DNA of 64,000 nucleotides from Lysobacter arenosi (GTDB lineage: Bacteria > Pseudomonadota > Gammaproteobacteria > Xanthomonadales > Xanthomonadaceae), in assembly GCF_016613475.2 (NCBI RefSeq), contig NZ_CP071517.1, positions 2,418,001 through 2,482,000 of the forward strand, written 5' to 3'. The translations under genes and the position numbers were made by a program. The notes under the pieces were generated by a model, which worked only from the letters and a program-made list of their open reading frames with translations, was not told the origin of the DNA and made no database searches. Within the stretch, counting starts at the first letter, position 1; each line of letters begins with the position of its first letter. Shown piece after piece: positions 8,067 to 17,608 of the stretch.

Positions 8067-9776
8067 CTACGCCGCTCGGCTGGTGCGTGAAACGATATCG
8101 AGCGCGACCGCTTCGGCGGTGCGGATGCCATCGACGCCGGCCGACAGGATGCCGCCCGCATAGCCGGCGCCCTCGCCTGCCGGGAACAGGCCACGCGTGT
8201 TCAAGCTGTGGCCGTCCTCGCCACGCGTAATCCGCACCGGCGAGGACGTGCGGGTTTCCACGCCGGTCAATATCGCGTCGTGCATCGCGAAGCCACGAAT
8301 CTGCTTCTCGAACGCCGGCAGCGCTTCGCGGATCGCATCGATTGCGTAGTCGGGCAACGATGGCGCGAGATCGCCCAGGCGAACACCGGGTTTGTACGAG
8401 GGCAGCACCGTGCCGAACTCGCTCGACGCCCTCCCCTTCAGGAAATCGCCCACCAACTGGCCCGGCGCTTCGTAATCACCGCCACCGAGCTCGAACGCCC
8501 GCGCTTCCCAGTGCCGCTGCAGTTCGATGCCGGCGAGCGGGCCCTCGCCGTAGCGGGCGTAGTCTTCCGGCGTGATGCCACAGACAATCGCCGCATTGGC
8601 GTTGCGCTCGTTGCGTGAGTACTGGCTCATGCCATTGGTGACCACGCGGCCGGGTTCGCTGGCCGCGGCCACCACCGTACCGCCCGGGCACATGCAGAAG
8701 CTGTACACCGAACGGCCGTTGCGGCAATGGTGCACGAGCTTGTAGTCGGCCGCCCCGAGCAGCGGATGCCCGGCCTGCGGACCGAAGCGGGCGGTATCGA
8801 TGAGTGATTGCGGATGCTCGATGCGGAAGCCGATCGAGAAGGGCTTGGCTTCGACGAAGACGCCGCGTGCGTGCACCATCGCGAACGTGTCGCGGGCGCT
8901 GTGGCCCAGCGCCAGCACGACGTGGTCGGCGCGAAGCTGCTCGCCGCCCTGCAGCGTCACGCCGCGCACATGGCGCGTACCGGCGCTGTCGGTCTCGATC
9001 AGCAGATCGTCGACGCGCTGGCTGAAGCGGATTTCGCCGCCGAGGGATTCGATCGTCGCGCGCATCTCCTCGACCATGGACACCAGGCGGAAGGTGCCGA
9101 TGTGCGGCTTGCTGACGTAGGCGATCTCTTCCGGTGCGCCAGCCTTGACGAACTCGTCGATGACCTTGCGCCCGTAGTGCTTCGGGTCGCTGATCTGGCT
9201 CCACAGCTTGCCGTCGGAGAACGTACCCGCCCCGCCCTCGCCGAACTGCACGTTGGATTCGGGGTTCAGCACCTTCTTGCGCCACAGGCCCCAGGTGTCC
9301 TTGGTGCGCTCGCGCACGGCCTTGCCGCGCTCCAGCACGATCGGACGGAAGCCCATCTGCGCGAGCACGAGGGCGGCGAACAGGCCGCACGGACCCATGC
9401 CGATGACAAGCGGGCGCAGTGGCAAGTTGTCCGACGCGCGCGCCACGAACTTGTAGCTCGTGTCCGGCGTGGGCATGACCTTGCTTCTGTCGCCGGAGCG
9501 CGCGAACTGCGTGGATTCGGCGTCGAGCTGAACCTGTCGGAGGATGTCGGATTCGCGCGGCGTGTCCACATCGATCGAGTAGATCAGCACGATCGCGCCG
9601 CGTCGGCGCGCGTCATAGCTGCGCTTGGCGACGGTGTAGCCGGTCAGCTCGTCGTCGGCGATGCCCAGTCGCGCCAGGATCGCTTGGCGCAGTTCCGGCT
9701 CGGAGTGGTCAAGCGGCAGGTTGAGGTCGGTCAGTCTGAGCAAGGATGATCTCGTGGGCGCTCGGCCCTGACGCAT
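8067..9776 (-). CDS. COG2509-type FAD-dependent oxidoreductase
   Basis: A 569-residue flavoprotein-like sequence. It has an N-terminal ferredoxin-like region ending near residue 95, a dinucleotide-binding VIGMGPCGLFAALVLAQMG motif around residue 125, the NVQFGEGGAGTFSDGKL signature, and a C-terminal GLFPAGEGAGYAGGILSAGVDGI FAD-contact motif. All are hallmarks of the widespread uncharacterised FAD-dependent dehydrogenase family COG2509. The length matches the family. No partner gene is visible; the start codon is not certain, since the first 12 residues are not conserved-looking. Confidence 0.85.
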   Translation of the reverse strand: MRQGRAPTRSSLLRLTDLNLPLDHSEPELRQAILARLGIADDELTGYTVAKRSYDARRRGAIVLIYSIDVDTPRESDILRQVQLDAESTQFARSGDRSKVMPTPDTSYKFVARASDNLPLRPLVIGMGPCGLFAALVLAQMGFRPIVLERGKAVRERTKDTWGLWRKKVLNPESNVQFGEGGAGTFSDGKLWSQISDPKHYGRKVIDEFVKAGAPEEIAYVSKPHIGTFRLVSMVEEMRATIESLGGEIRFSQRVDDLLIETDSAGTRHVRGVTLQGGEQLRADHVVLALGHSARDTFAMVHARGVFVEAKPFSIGFRIEHPQSLIDTARFGPQAGHPLLGAADYKLVHHCRNGRSVYSFCMCPGGTVVAAASEPGRVVTNGMSQYSRNERNANAAIVCGITPEDYARYGEGPLAGIELQRHWEARAFELGGGDYEAPGQLVGDFLKGRASSEFGTVLPSYKPGVRLGDLAPSLPDYAIDAIREALPAFEKQIRGFAMHDAILTGVETRTSSPVRITRGEDGHSLNTRGLFPAGEGAGYAGGILSAGVDGIRTAEAVALDIVSRTSRAA

Positions 9777-9882
9777 GATTTTAGGCTCGAAGACGGGAAA
9801 TGTCCGCCATGGGTCGCGCCAGCGCCTCGGGACGGCACCGGGCGATTGGCGCCGGGCAACACCGGAGCCCCATCAATGCCTG

Positions 9883-11205
9883 TCAGAGGCGGGCATGGCG
9901 GATGGGCAACGTGACCGTGAAGGTACTGCCCTTTCCCAGACCTTCGCTCGCCGCCGAAACATCGCCCCGATGCAGCCTGACGATCTGCTTGACCAGCCAC
10001 AGACCGATGCCCAGGCCGCTGTCGACGGGACGGTCATCCACTTGCACCTGCATGTACATGTCGAAGATGCCCGAGATCTGCGATGAGTCGATCCCGATGC
10101 CTGAATCGGATACGGAAAGCGCCAGGGAGTGCTCTCCGCGCACGACGTCGATCTCGATCCTGCCGTGTTCTGGCGTGTACTTGATGGCGTTGTTGACCAG
10201 GTTGACCACGACCTGGGTCAGGCGAACGATGTCTCCCTCGACCACGACAGCTTCTTCCGGAATGTGGAGATGCAGTTGCTGACCCTTCGATCGCATCTGG
10301 TCACCACACGCGTCCAACGCCCCGGCAACGACGTCCTGGATCGCGATGGCTGCCATCGACAGGCTCAGCTTGCCCTCGCGGATGGCCACCACGTCGGTCA
10401 TGTCCCGTATGAGCGCAGTCATGAACCTGGTCTGCCGCTCCAGGATGGCGACCGCGGCGTCGCGCCTCCCGGCGTCACCGCCCACCCGCTTGATCAGCTG
10501 TGCATTGAGAGAGATCGCCGACAAGGGTGTGCGCATCTCATGGGCCAGCAGCGCCATGAAGCGGTCCTTGCTGGCATCGCGTTTTGCGTGATCGGCAAGC
10601 TCGTCGGCTTGCGCGGCATTGGCGGCAGACAGGTGTTTGACCAGGCCGGCGGTCTCGACTCCGGCCGCGGCGAAACGCGTGAGCGTCTGTACGATTCGAA
10701 GGTCTTCGCTGTCGAAGTGCTTGCGCTCGTCATGGCTCACCACCCAGACCGTTCCCACCGGTGCGCCCCTATGTCGGAACGGGACGAGCAGGACCTCGTG
10801 CGGCGGCTCATTGAGCTCCTTCACGTACGCGTAGAGCTTCTGCATCTCACGCATGAGGATCGGAGCATCCCTCCTCACCACTTCGCCGCAAGGACTGAAA
10901 TCCCAGGGCATCGTACCGTTGATATAGCGCGAGTAAGTGCCGGCAGTGGCCACCCAACGGAAGACGCGCGGCACTGAATGCACTTCGTCGATGCTGATCC
11001 CTGCCGCCTGCGCACCGGTCATGCTCACCGCTGCCTCGACGAGGGCCTGCGCAAGTTTTTCCGGGGCCTCTGCAAAGACCTCCGCCAGCGAGGCAAGCGC
11101 CTCGGCCTCCTGGCGCCAGTCGGGCGTGCGCCGCGGCCGGCTCTGCAGAAGCGCAGTCGCATCGATTTCCGCTAAGAGATGCGGCTGGCGATCATAGGAG
11201 CTCAT
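9883..11205 (-). CDS. Soluble GAF-domain sensor histidine kinase
   Basis: A 440-residue kinase without membrane segments. Residues 30-185 look like a GAF sensory domain. A linker leads to the dimerisation/phospho-acceptor domain with LLAHEMRTPLSAI (His222), and the C-terminal ATPase domain has LVNNAIKY (N box), DSGIGI (G1) and GLGIGLWLVKQIV (G2). It belongs to the HWE-unlike, classical HisKA group. It should sense a cytoplasmic signal and pass phosphate to a separate regulator, but no response regulator gene is adjacent. The receiver-only protein at 78 is far away and not an obvious partner. Confidence 0.85.
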   Translation of the reverse strand: MSSYDRQPHLLAEIDATALLQSRPRRTPDWRQEAEALASLAEVFAEAPEKLAQALVEAAVSMTGAQAAGISIDEVHSVPRVFRWVATAGTYSRYINGTMPWDFSPCGEVVRRDAPILMREMQKLYAYVKELNEPPHEVLLVPFRHRGAPVGTVWVVSHDERKHFDSEDLRIVQTLTRFAAAGVETAGLVKHLSAANAAQADELADHAKRDASKDRFMALLAHEMRTPLSAISLNAQLIKRVGGDAGRRDAAVAILERQTRFMTALIRDMTDVVAIREGKLSLSMAAIAIQDVVAGALDACGDQMRSKGQQLHLHIPEEAVVVEGDIVRLTQVVVNLVNNAIKYTPEHGRIEIDVVRGEHSLALSVSDSGIGIDSSQISGIFDMYMQVQVDDRPVDSGLGIGLWLVKQIVRLHRGDVSAASEGLGKGSTFTVTLPIRHARL

Positions 11206-11381
11206 GGGTCGGATCCTGTCTGTTGGCCCGCCTGGCCGATTCTACGACCAGAACGACGAGGCCGCCGGTCGCTCGGGACGATGGGGCCGGAGGGCTCGCT
11301 GACGCTGCCCTGACGAGCTTTTCGCCATGGACTAACGAGGCCGCCACGATACTGGCCGCCCTGCGTTCGGGACCCTGCCGC

Positions 11382-12201
11382 ATGCATCATGGCGTCGTCG
11401 GTTGTGCCGGCTGGTCGATATCGCGCCGGCATGCACTGCTGTTCGGAGAAGGCGACAGCATGCTTGCACGCTATGCCACCCGATTTCCGGTGGTGGAAGT
11501 GAACTCGTCGTTCTACCGTCCGCACCAAGGCAAGACCTATGCGCGATGGGCAGCCTCGGTGCCGGCCCACTTCCGCTTCTCGGTCAAGATTCCGCGGACG
11601 ATTTCCCACGACCTGGCTCTGCGCGGTACCGGCGCCGCGCTCGACCGCTTCCTTGCCGAAGCCGAAGAGCTGGGCGGGAAGCTCGGCGGGTTCCTGCTGC
11701 AACTGCCACCGAGCCTTGGCCTTGGACATGCGCACGGCGTCGTCGTTCTTCCGCGCCTTCCGCACCCGGAGCGGCGCACCATTGGTGGTCGAACCGCGTC
11801 ATGCCAGCTGGTTCACCTTGAAGGGCGCCGCCATGCTGGACCGGTTCGAGGTAGGCCGGGTTGCCGTTGATCCCCCGCGCGCCGAGGGCGCTGATCGGCC
11901 CAGCGCCGGGACAGGCTGGCCATACTGGCGATGGCATGGATCGCCGCGCATGTACTACAGCGCCTACTCGGAAGACGACCTGAAAGCATTGGCAGTCGAG
12001 GTACGCAAGCGCAAGGACGTGACACCTTGGGTCATCTTCGACAACACCGCACACGATTTCGCGATCGCCAATGCGGCGCGGCTCCAGAAACTGCTGGCAG
12101 CGCGTGGAAAGTCCAGCAAGCGCACGCGCGCCTCCACGTCTAGACCAGCGGCGGATCCTTCTCGCGGGCGAAATGGCGATGCGCGGCCACGGCCTCGATG
12201 A
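11382..12201 (+). pseudogene. DUF72 (YecE-like) gene with one frameshift
   Basis: The two halves of a DUF72 protein lie in different frames. The first, from ATG 11382, reads MHHGVVGCAGWSI...NSSFYRPHQGKTYARWAASVPAHFRFSVKIPR and runs to QLPPSL at about 11717. The second, in the next frame, continues ALDMRTASSFFRAFR...VVEPRHASWF and later WPYWRWHGSPRMYYSAYS and VIFDNTAHDFAIANA, the normal end of the family. Removing one G of the pair at 11718-11719 restores a single frame (QLPPSLALDM). The second half stays conserved, so the shift is recent or a sequencing error. The 3' end overlaps the convergent catalase gene by about 60 nt. The cellular role of DUF72 proteins is not settled. Confidence 0.8.
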
Positions 12202-14482
12202 ACTTCGCGACGACACTGGATTCGCCCTCGCCCTGGAGGAACAAGCCGCTGTCCGCGTCGTCGCGAAGGACGCCTGCACTCTCCGCGAGTCCAACCGCCT
12301 CGCCCAGGACGGCAATGGGTTTGCAATGTCGGTACTGGTCCTTGAGGAACTCCGTGGCACGACCATCCTTCATCAGCGTTTCAACGTGTGCGGTGCCGCC
12401 GGGAATGACCATCGCGTCGAACACCACGGCCGGTTCATTCTCCAGTGAGCAATCAGCCTCCAGCACTTCACGCCCCGCGGCTTCCAGCGGACCGATGCGT
12501 GGGCCGACGAGCCGCACTACAGCGCCCGCTTTCAGCAACGGGCCCCGGAACCGTTCCACTTGCCCCGCATCAACACCCGGTGCAACCAGAATGGCGACCT
12601 TGCGGCTACGAACTCCGACCTGCCCGGGCCTGGCGGTCAGTGACAGCGCCGGCGACTGGTCGATCTCAGGCGTGGGCGGCTCGATCGCCCGCGGCATCGC
12701 TTCCGGTAGCGGCATCCCGAGACCCTCCGCGACTTGCGTGGCGAGGTCCTCCGACACGTTGCGCAGCATCGACAGGACACGCCGCCTGACGGCAGGCACT
12801 GTCACCTTGGAAAGCTCGAACCGGAAAGCTGCCGCAATGTGGGCCTGCTCCGGGGGCGTCTGACTGTTGAAGAACAGCGTGGCCTGGTTGAAGTGCTCGG
12901 CAAACTTCTCCGGCTTGCCGCGCACCTCGTCTGCCTCGATGGGCTCCGGGAACGGGACGAACCCCGCGCTGCCGGCCTGGTAAGGGCAGCCGCCGGCCAG
13001 CGAATTGGGCTCATAGGCAACCCTGCCACGATGGATGCCCTGGCGATGCATGCCATCGCGCTGGTTGTTGTGCACCGGACTGATCGAGGCATTGATCGGA
13101 ATCTCGTGGAAGTTCGGCCCGCCCAGACGCGTGAGCTGGGTATCCACATAGGAGTGGATGCGTCCAGCCAGGAGAGGGTCGTTGCTGAAGTCGATACCGG
13201 GCACCACGTGCGCGGTGCAGAAGGCAACCTGCTCGGTCTCGGCGAAGAAGTTGTCCGGGTTGCGATCAAGCACCAGCCGCCCGATCGGCTGCACCGGCAC
13301 GAGTTCTTCGGGAATGATCTTGGTGGCGTCGAGCACGTCGAACGAGAATGACTCGGCCTGCTCTTCGGTGAAGAGCTGCACGCCGAGCTCCCATTCCGGG
13401 AAGTCGCCGGCTTCGATGGCCTCCCACAGATCGCGTCGGTGGAAATCCGGATCGGCGCCCGACACCTTGACCGCCTCGTCCCAGACCTGCGAGTGCGTGC
13501 CCTGTTTCGGATTCCAGTGGAACTTGACGAAGGTCGAGTCGCCATCTTCGTTGACGAAGCGGAAGGTATGGACGCCAAACCCCTGCATCGTCCGGAAGCT
13601 GCGCGGGATCGCCCGGTCCGACATCACCCAAAGGAGCATGTGGGTGGATTCGGGCATCAGCGACACGAAATCCCAGAAGGTGTCGTGTGCCGATGCCGCC
13701 TGCGGCATGCCATGGTGTGGCTCTGGCTTCACCGCGTGCACGAGATCCGGAAACTTCATCGCGTCCTGGATGAAGAAGACGGGGATGTTGTTGCCCACCA
13801 GGTCCCAGTTGCCTTCGTCGGTGTAGAACTTGACGGCAAAGCCGCGCACGTCGCGCGCCGTATCCTTCGATCCGCGCTCGCCTGCCACGGTCGAGAACCG
13901 GACGAACACCGGCGTTCGCTTACCGGCTTCCTGGAACAGCGAGGCGCGGGTGACGTCGTCCAGTGGTTCGTAGCACTCGAAGAAACCATGTGCTCCGGAG
14001 CCACGCGCGTGCACTATCCGCTCAGGGATGCGCTCATGGTCGAAGTGCGTGATCTTTTCCCGAAGGATGAAATCCTTCAGCAGCGCCGGTCCGCGCACCC
14101 CCGCCTTCAGCGAGTTCTGGTTGTCCGCTACCGGGACGCCCTGGTTGGTGGTCAAGGCCTGGCCGCTCGCATCGATCCTCACGCGATCCAGGGACGCTAC
14201 GGTGGGATTGGCACCTGACGCGGGAGGTGCTCCGGCCTTCGCGTTTTCCTGGTTTTCCGACACAGTGCTCGCGCCGGCCAGTTCCGAAGGCGGCGTGATC
14301 ACGGTGCCTTCCGGCGGATCCAATGCGCCCTCACGCGTGTACTCGGTGGCCTTGTTCTCGTTGAAAGGCATCAGCGATGCGATGTCTTCGACTTCACGTG
14401 CCTGCTCTGCCATCGGCCCGACTGGCGCCCGCGCCTTGCCCTTGGTCCGGCCCGAACGGGATGTGTCTTTTCGCGTAGCCAT
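12140..14482 (-). CDS. katE: Large-subunit catalase HPII (KatE-type)
   Basis: A 780-residue monofunctional heme catalase that decomposes hydrogen peroxide in the cytoplasm. The distal-side His158 ([13 protein letters not shown]), the [12 protein letters not shown]sn region near 231 and the proximal Tyr in SYVDTQLTR are all present. The C-terminal 150 residues (from about [15 protein letters not shown]) form the flavodoxin/DJ-1-like domain that defines large-subunit catalases. The N-terminal 100 residues are a long polar extension, as in HPII. The gene is monocistronic and convergent with the DUF72 gene. katE is usually a stationary-phase stress gene; no regulatory site was identified here. 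Confidence 0.95.
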   Translation of the reverse strand: MATRKDTSRSGRTKGKARAPVGPMAEQAREVEDIASLMPFNENKATEYTREGALDPPEGTVITPPSELAGASTVSENQENAKAGAPPASGANPTVASLDRVRIDASGQALTTNQGVPVADNQNSLKAGVRGPALLKDFILREKITHFDHERIPERIVHARGSGAHGFFECYEPLDDVTRASLFQEAGKRTPVFVRFSTVAGERGSKDTARDVRGFAVKFYTDEGNWDLVGNNIPVFFIQDAMKFPDLVHAVKPEPHHGMPQAASAHDTFWDFVSLMPESTHMLLWVMSDRAIPRSFRTMQGFGVHTFRFVNEDGDSTFVKFHWNPKQGTHSQVWDEAVKVSGADPDFHRRDLWEAIEAGDFPEWELGVQLFTEEQAESFSFDVLDATKIIPEELVPVQPIGRLVLDRNPDNFFAETEQVAFCTAHVVPGIDFSNDPLLAGRIHSYVDTQLTRLGGPNFHEIPINASISPVHNNQRDGMHRQGIHRGRVAYEPNSLAGGCPYQAGSAGFVPFPEPIEADEVRGKPEKFAEHFNQATLFFNSQTPPEQAHIAAAFRFELSKVTVPAVRRRVLSMLRNVSEDLATQVAEGLGMPLPEAMPRAIEPPTPEIDQSPALSLTARPGQVGVRSRKVAILVAPGVDAGQVERFRGPLLKAGAVVRLVGPRIGPLEAAGREVLEADCSLENEPAVVFDAMVIPGGTAHVETLMKDGRATEFLKDQYRHCKPIAVLGEAVGLAESAGVLRDDADSGLFLQGEGESSVVAKFIEAVAAHRHFAREKDPPLV

Positions 14483-14638
14483 TGGTGCGGTCCATGTCGG
14501 AGGCAGGCGAAAACAGTAGAGGCGCTGCTATGACAGACCCGTGATTTGAAGGGCGTGTAACTGAACGTCGAGAGTTGGACGAGCGCGAGTGACTGCTGCT
14601 CGTCCAACCGGCACAGCGGCTTGTCCGCGTGGCGCGGC

Positions 14639-15409
14639 TCAGCGCCCGTCGCGATCAGCGTCACCGGGCAATGCGCGCTCGACGTTATGCCAGGCGTCCT
14701 TGACCGCGCCCTTGGCGTCGTTCCAGGTCAGGCGCGAATCGCCTTTGATGGCGTTCCATTGCCGTTCCAGCTTCGGCTCGGCTTCGTCCCACTGCTGGTC
14801 CGGGTAGTGCGTGCGCGCGGCAGTTCCATAGCGATAGGCCGGGCGATAGTCGTCGAACGATGCGCCGGAAACCCGGTACGGCGCCTGGTCGAACTGAGCG
14901 CCGTAGTACTGGTCGGCCTCGCGGAACGCACGATGCGTGCGGTCGCTGCGTTCCCATGCATCCCTGACTGGGCCTTGAGCGGTCTCCCAGTCGAGCCTGG
15001 ACGTTCCCCTCGCTTCGTTCCAGCGTTGCCGCAGGTCGTCCTCGAGCGATTCGTCCCAACCGCGATCGCTCAGCTGGGAGCGTGTCGTCGCACCAAGGGC
15101 AAATGCCGGGCCGTAGTCGCTCTGATAGTCGTACTGCGGGTCGTAGTAGGGGCGCGTCTTGTACTGCGTGCTCCAATACTCGTTCTCCAGCGTGGGATCG
15201 AGCTGCTCTGCAACGGCCTTGCCCGCCAGCGCACCGGCGATCGCGCCGACGCCACCGCCGATCAGCATGCCGATGGGGCCACCGATTGCGCCGATGACCG
15301 CGCCGCCGACAGCACCGCCCACACCGCCTACGCCTACGCCGACCGGATGCGATCCGGGAGTTCCGCTGATGGGATCGCGATTGAGGTCCTTGTCATGCTG
15401 GGTGTTCAT
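14639..15409 (-). CDS. Glycine-zipper protein with an internal tandem duplication
   Basis: A 256-residue protein of unknown function. Residues 20-65 are a Gly/Ala-rich glycine-zipper segment (GVGGVGGAVGGAVIGAIGG and GGGVGAIAGALAGKAV) likely to sit in or on a membrane. After an acidic Tyr-rich linker come two copies of a block of about 65-70 residues. Each holds an aromatic Y-D/G segment, a WDE motif, a RQRW/ERQW helix, then A(R/K)G-SRL-W and V-DAW. ATG 15409 is the natural start: the upstream extension to 15727 is Arg-rich and lacks conservation features. The short W--AKG-VKDAW phrase recalls CsbD-type stress proteins, but the match is weak. It lies next to katE, which fits but does not prove a stress role. 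Confidence 0.6.
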   Translation of the reverse strand: MNTQHDKDLNRDPISGTPGSHPVGVGVGGVGGAVGGAVIGAIGGPIGMLIGGGVGAIAGALAGKAVAEQLDPTLENEYWSTQYKTRPYYDPQYDYQSDYGPAFALGATTRSQLSDRGWDESLEDDLRQRWNEARGTSRLDWETAQGPVRDAWERSDRTHRAFREADQYYGAQFDQAPYRVSGASFDDYRPAYRYGTAARTHYPDQQWDEAEPKLERQWNAIKGDSRLTWNDAKGAVKDAWHNVERALPGDADRDGR

Positions 15410-15588
15410 GCGGTTGCTCCGACTGTGGAGCGACGACTGTTGTCCGCCGGCAGTGAGCACGTTGTGGGCAACCCCCCGTGAAAGAGAACGGGCGCTGAAC
15501 AACGCCGGCTTATCTTTCTGCCGATCGAGGGACGGATCGGGCCGCCGGGAAGCCGGGTGACGCCACCTACACTCGCCGTCCGCTATCC

Positions 15589-16959
15589 ATGCACCGAGTC
15601 GAGCCCTGGCCAGACCCAGCGTTTTCGCTGCAGGTTCCGGCCTGCCCCTCCCCTGCGAGCGTCGGCGCCATGACCCACTGGATACGCGAACATATGCTGG
15701 CCACCATCGTCCTGACCGTAGTAGCAACCCTCGCCGCGGTCATCATCTTCACCAACCTCACCGGCTCGGAAAAGCGGGTGCAGCGGGTCGTGCAGCACCG
15801 TTATGCCGTGAGCGATCCGCAGTTCCGCCGGGAGATGGGCGTGATGCTGGGCCCGACGGTGGTCCCCGGTAACCGGATCGTCCATCTGCGCGATGGTGAC
15901 CAGATCTTTCCGGCGATGTTGCAGGCGATCGAGGGTGCGCGCGAAACCATCACGTTCGAAACCTACATCTACTGGTCCGGCGACATCGGCCGCAAGTTCA
16001 GCGAAGCACTCGCCCGGCGTGCGCGGGCCGGCGTCGACGTCAAGGTGACGCTGGACTGGCTGGGCAGCAACAAGATGGACGACGCCATCATCGAGCAGAT
16101 GAAACAGGCCGGTGTCCACGTCGAGCGGTACCGCCCCTTGAGCTGGTACAGCCTTGACCGCATCAACCACCGCACCCATCGCAAGTTGCTGGTGATTGAC
16201 GGGCACACCGCATTCACCGGCGGTGTCGGCATCGCCGACCTTTGGCAGGGACATGCGCAGGACCCGGAGCATTGGCGCGACAGCCATTTCCGCATCGAGG
16301 GTCCTGCCGCGGCGCAGATGCAGGCGGCCTTCAGCGACAACTGGATCAAGATGACCGGACACATCCTCAATGGGGCGCCGTATTACCCGGCGATCGACCG
16401 CTACGGCGACGTGGATGCCCAGGTCTTCGTCAGCTCACCGTCCGGTGGCAGCGAGAGCATGCACCTGATGTACCTGCTGTCCATCGCGGCCGCCACGAAG
16501 TCCATCGACCTGGCTGCGGCGTACTTCGTTCCTGACAAGCTGACCCAGCGCGCATTGATCGAGGCCCGGGACCGCGGCGTGCGGATTCGCATCCTGGTGC
16601 CTGGCCCGCATATCGATTCCGACGCGGTTCGACTCGCGTCAAAGGCGCAATGGGGCGACCTGCTCAGTCGCGGCGTGCAGATCTGGGAGTATCAGCCCAC
16701 CATGATGCATGTGAAGCTGCTGGTCATCGACACGCACCTGGTGTCGGTGGGATCGACCAATTTCGACGCCCGTTCGTTCCAGCTCAACGACGAGGCGAGC
16801 CTCAACGCCTACGACCCGGCTTTCGCGCAGGAGATGACCGGCGTGTTCGAGGACGATCTGGCGCACTCGACACCCTATACGCTCGAGCAATGGACCCGCC
16901 GTCCGTGGAAAGAGAAGCTGCTGGAGAAGTTCGTGATTCCGCTGCGGTCTCAGTTGTAG
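15589..16959 (+). CDS. Phospholipase D-superfamily cardiolipin synthase-like enzyme
   Basis: A 456-residue protein with one N-terminal membrane anchor (about residues 37-56 from this start) and two HKD catalytic motifs: HRKLLVIDG with downstream GGVGI near bp 16180, and HVKLLVID with VGSTNFD near bp 16710. This is the cardiolipin synthase arrangement, joining phosphatidyl groups at the inner membrane, although transfer to other alcohols is possible. ATG 15670 is an alternative start that places the membrane segment directly at the N-terminus and fits the family better. It is convergent with the pyrophosphatase gene. No lipid gene is adjacent. Confidence 0.85.
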   Translation: MHRVEPWPDPAFSLQVPACPSPASVGAMTHWIREHMLATIVLTVVATLAAVIIFTNLTGSEKRVQRVVQHRYAVSDPQFRREMGVMLGPTVVPGNRIVHLRDGDQIFPAMLQAIEGARETITFETYIYWSGDIGRKFSEALARRARAGVDVKVTLDWLGSNKMDDAIIEQMKQAGVHVERYRPLSWYSLDRINHRTHRKLLVIDGHTAFTGGVGIADLWQGHAQDPEHWRDSHFRIEGPAAAQMQAAFSDNWIKMTGHILNGAPYYPAIDRYGDVDAQVFVSSPSGGSESMHLMYLLSIAAATKSIDLAAAYFVPDKLTQRALIEARDRGVRIRILVPGPHIDSDAVRLASKAQWGDLLSRGVQIWEYQPTMMHVKLLVIDTHLVSVGSTNFDARSFQLNDEASLNAYDPAFAQEMTGVFEDDLAHSTPYTLEQWTRRPWKEKLLEKFVIPLRSQL

Positions 16960-16979
16960 CCAACGAGACGTTCCGCCGA

Positions 16980-17561
16980 TCAGGCAAGCCGCCCGGCAAA
17001 TTCCCGGCATCCCTTTCGCGTGAGCGCCTCGGCGCGTTTCGCGCCCTGGCGCCCCAGCGGGGTGAATTTCTCGCCCTTCTGCGCGTTGTAGAACATGAAG
17101 AAGCGTTCGATCTCTTCCAGCACGCTCCGGTCGAGGTCGGCCAATGCGTTGACGCGCCGGTAGGAATGCGATTTGTCGGCAACCGCAAGCAGACGGTCGT
17201 TGCGCATGACCGCGCCGTCCTTGGTCTGCGTCGCCAGGATCACACCTACCAGCCTGCATGGCACGACGACGCCTGGTGGCACCTGTTCGTCGAGGAACAC
17301 CATGACGTCGAGCGGATCGCCATCCTCGCCCAGCGTCGATGGCACGAAACCGAACGCGTAAGGGAATGATGCTCCGAGTGGCAGCATGGTGTGCAGCATC
17401 AGCACGCCCGTCGCGGTATCAAACTTGAGCTTGTTGCGCGAACCGGCCGCAGCCTCGATCACGGCCTGCACGCGCCCTTTCGAATCGAGCGCAGGCAGTG
17501 AACCCAGCGCAAGTGGCACCGGAGTATGGGCAGGAACGTCAGGCATGGCGGAGCTCGGCAT
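16980..17561 (-). CDS. Inorganic pyrophosphatase (family I-like)
   Basis: A 193-residue protein hydrolysing pyrophosphate in the cytoplasm. It shows the GSRNKLKFD substrate loop, the YAFGFVPSTLGEDGDPLDVMVFLDE metal-binding block with its Asp cluster, and DGAVMRNDRLLAV. Length is close to the family. The tail from GEKFTPLGRQGAKRAEALTRKG is longer and more basic than in E. coli Ppa, so this is probably a divergent paralogue rather than the essential housekeeping enzyme. The start may be ATG 17561 or the internal ATG near 17546. Confidence 0.82.
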   Translation of the reverse strand: MPSSAMPDVPAHTPVPLALGSLPALDSKGRVQAVIEAAAGSRNKLKFDTATGVLMLHTMLPLGASFPYAFGFVPSTLGEDGDPLDVMVFLDEQVPPGVVVPCRLVGVILATQTKDGAVMRNDRLLAVADKSHSYRRVNALADLDRSVLEEIERFFMFYNAQKGEKFTPLGRQGAKRAEALTRKGCREFAGRLA

Positions 17562-17608
17562 TTAGTCCAAGTCTGGCCCGCAGAAGGTGAAGACCCCGCG
17601 TAAACAGC

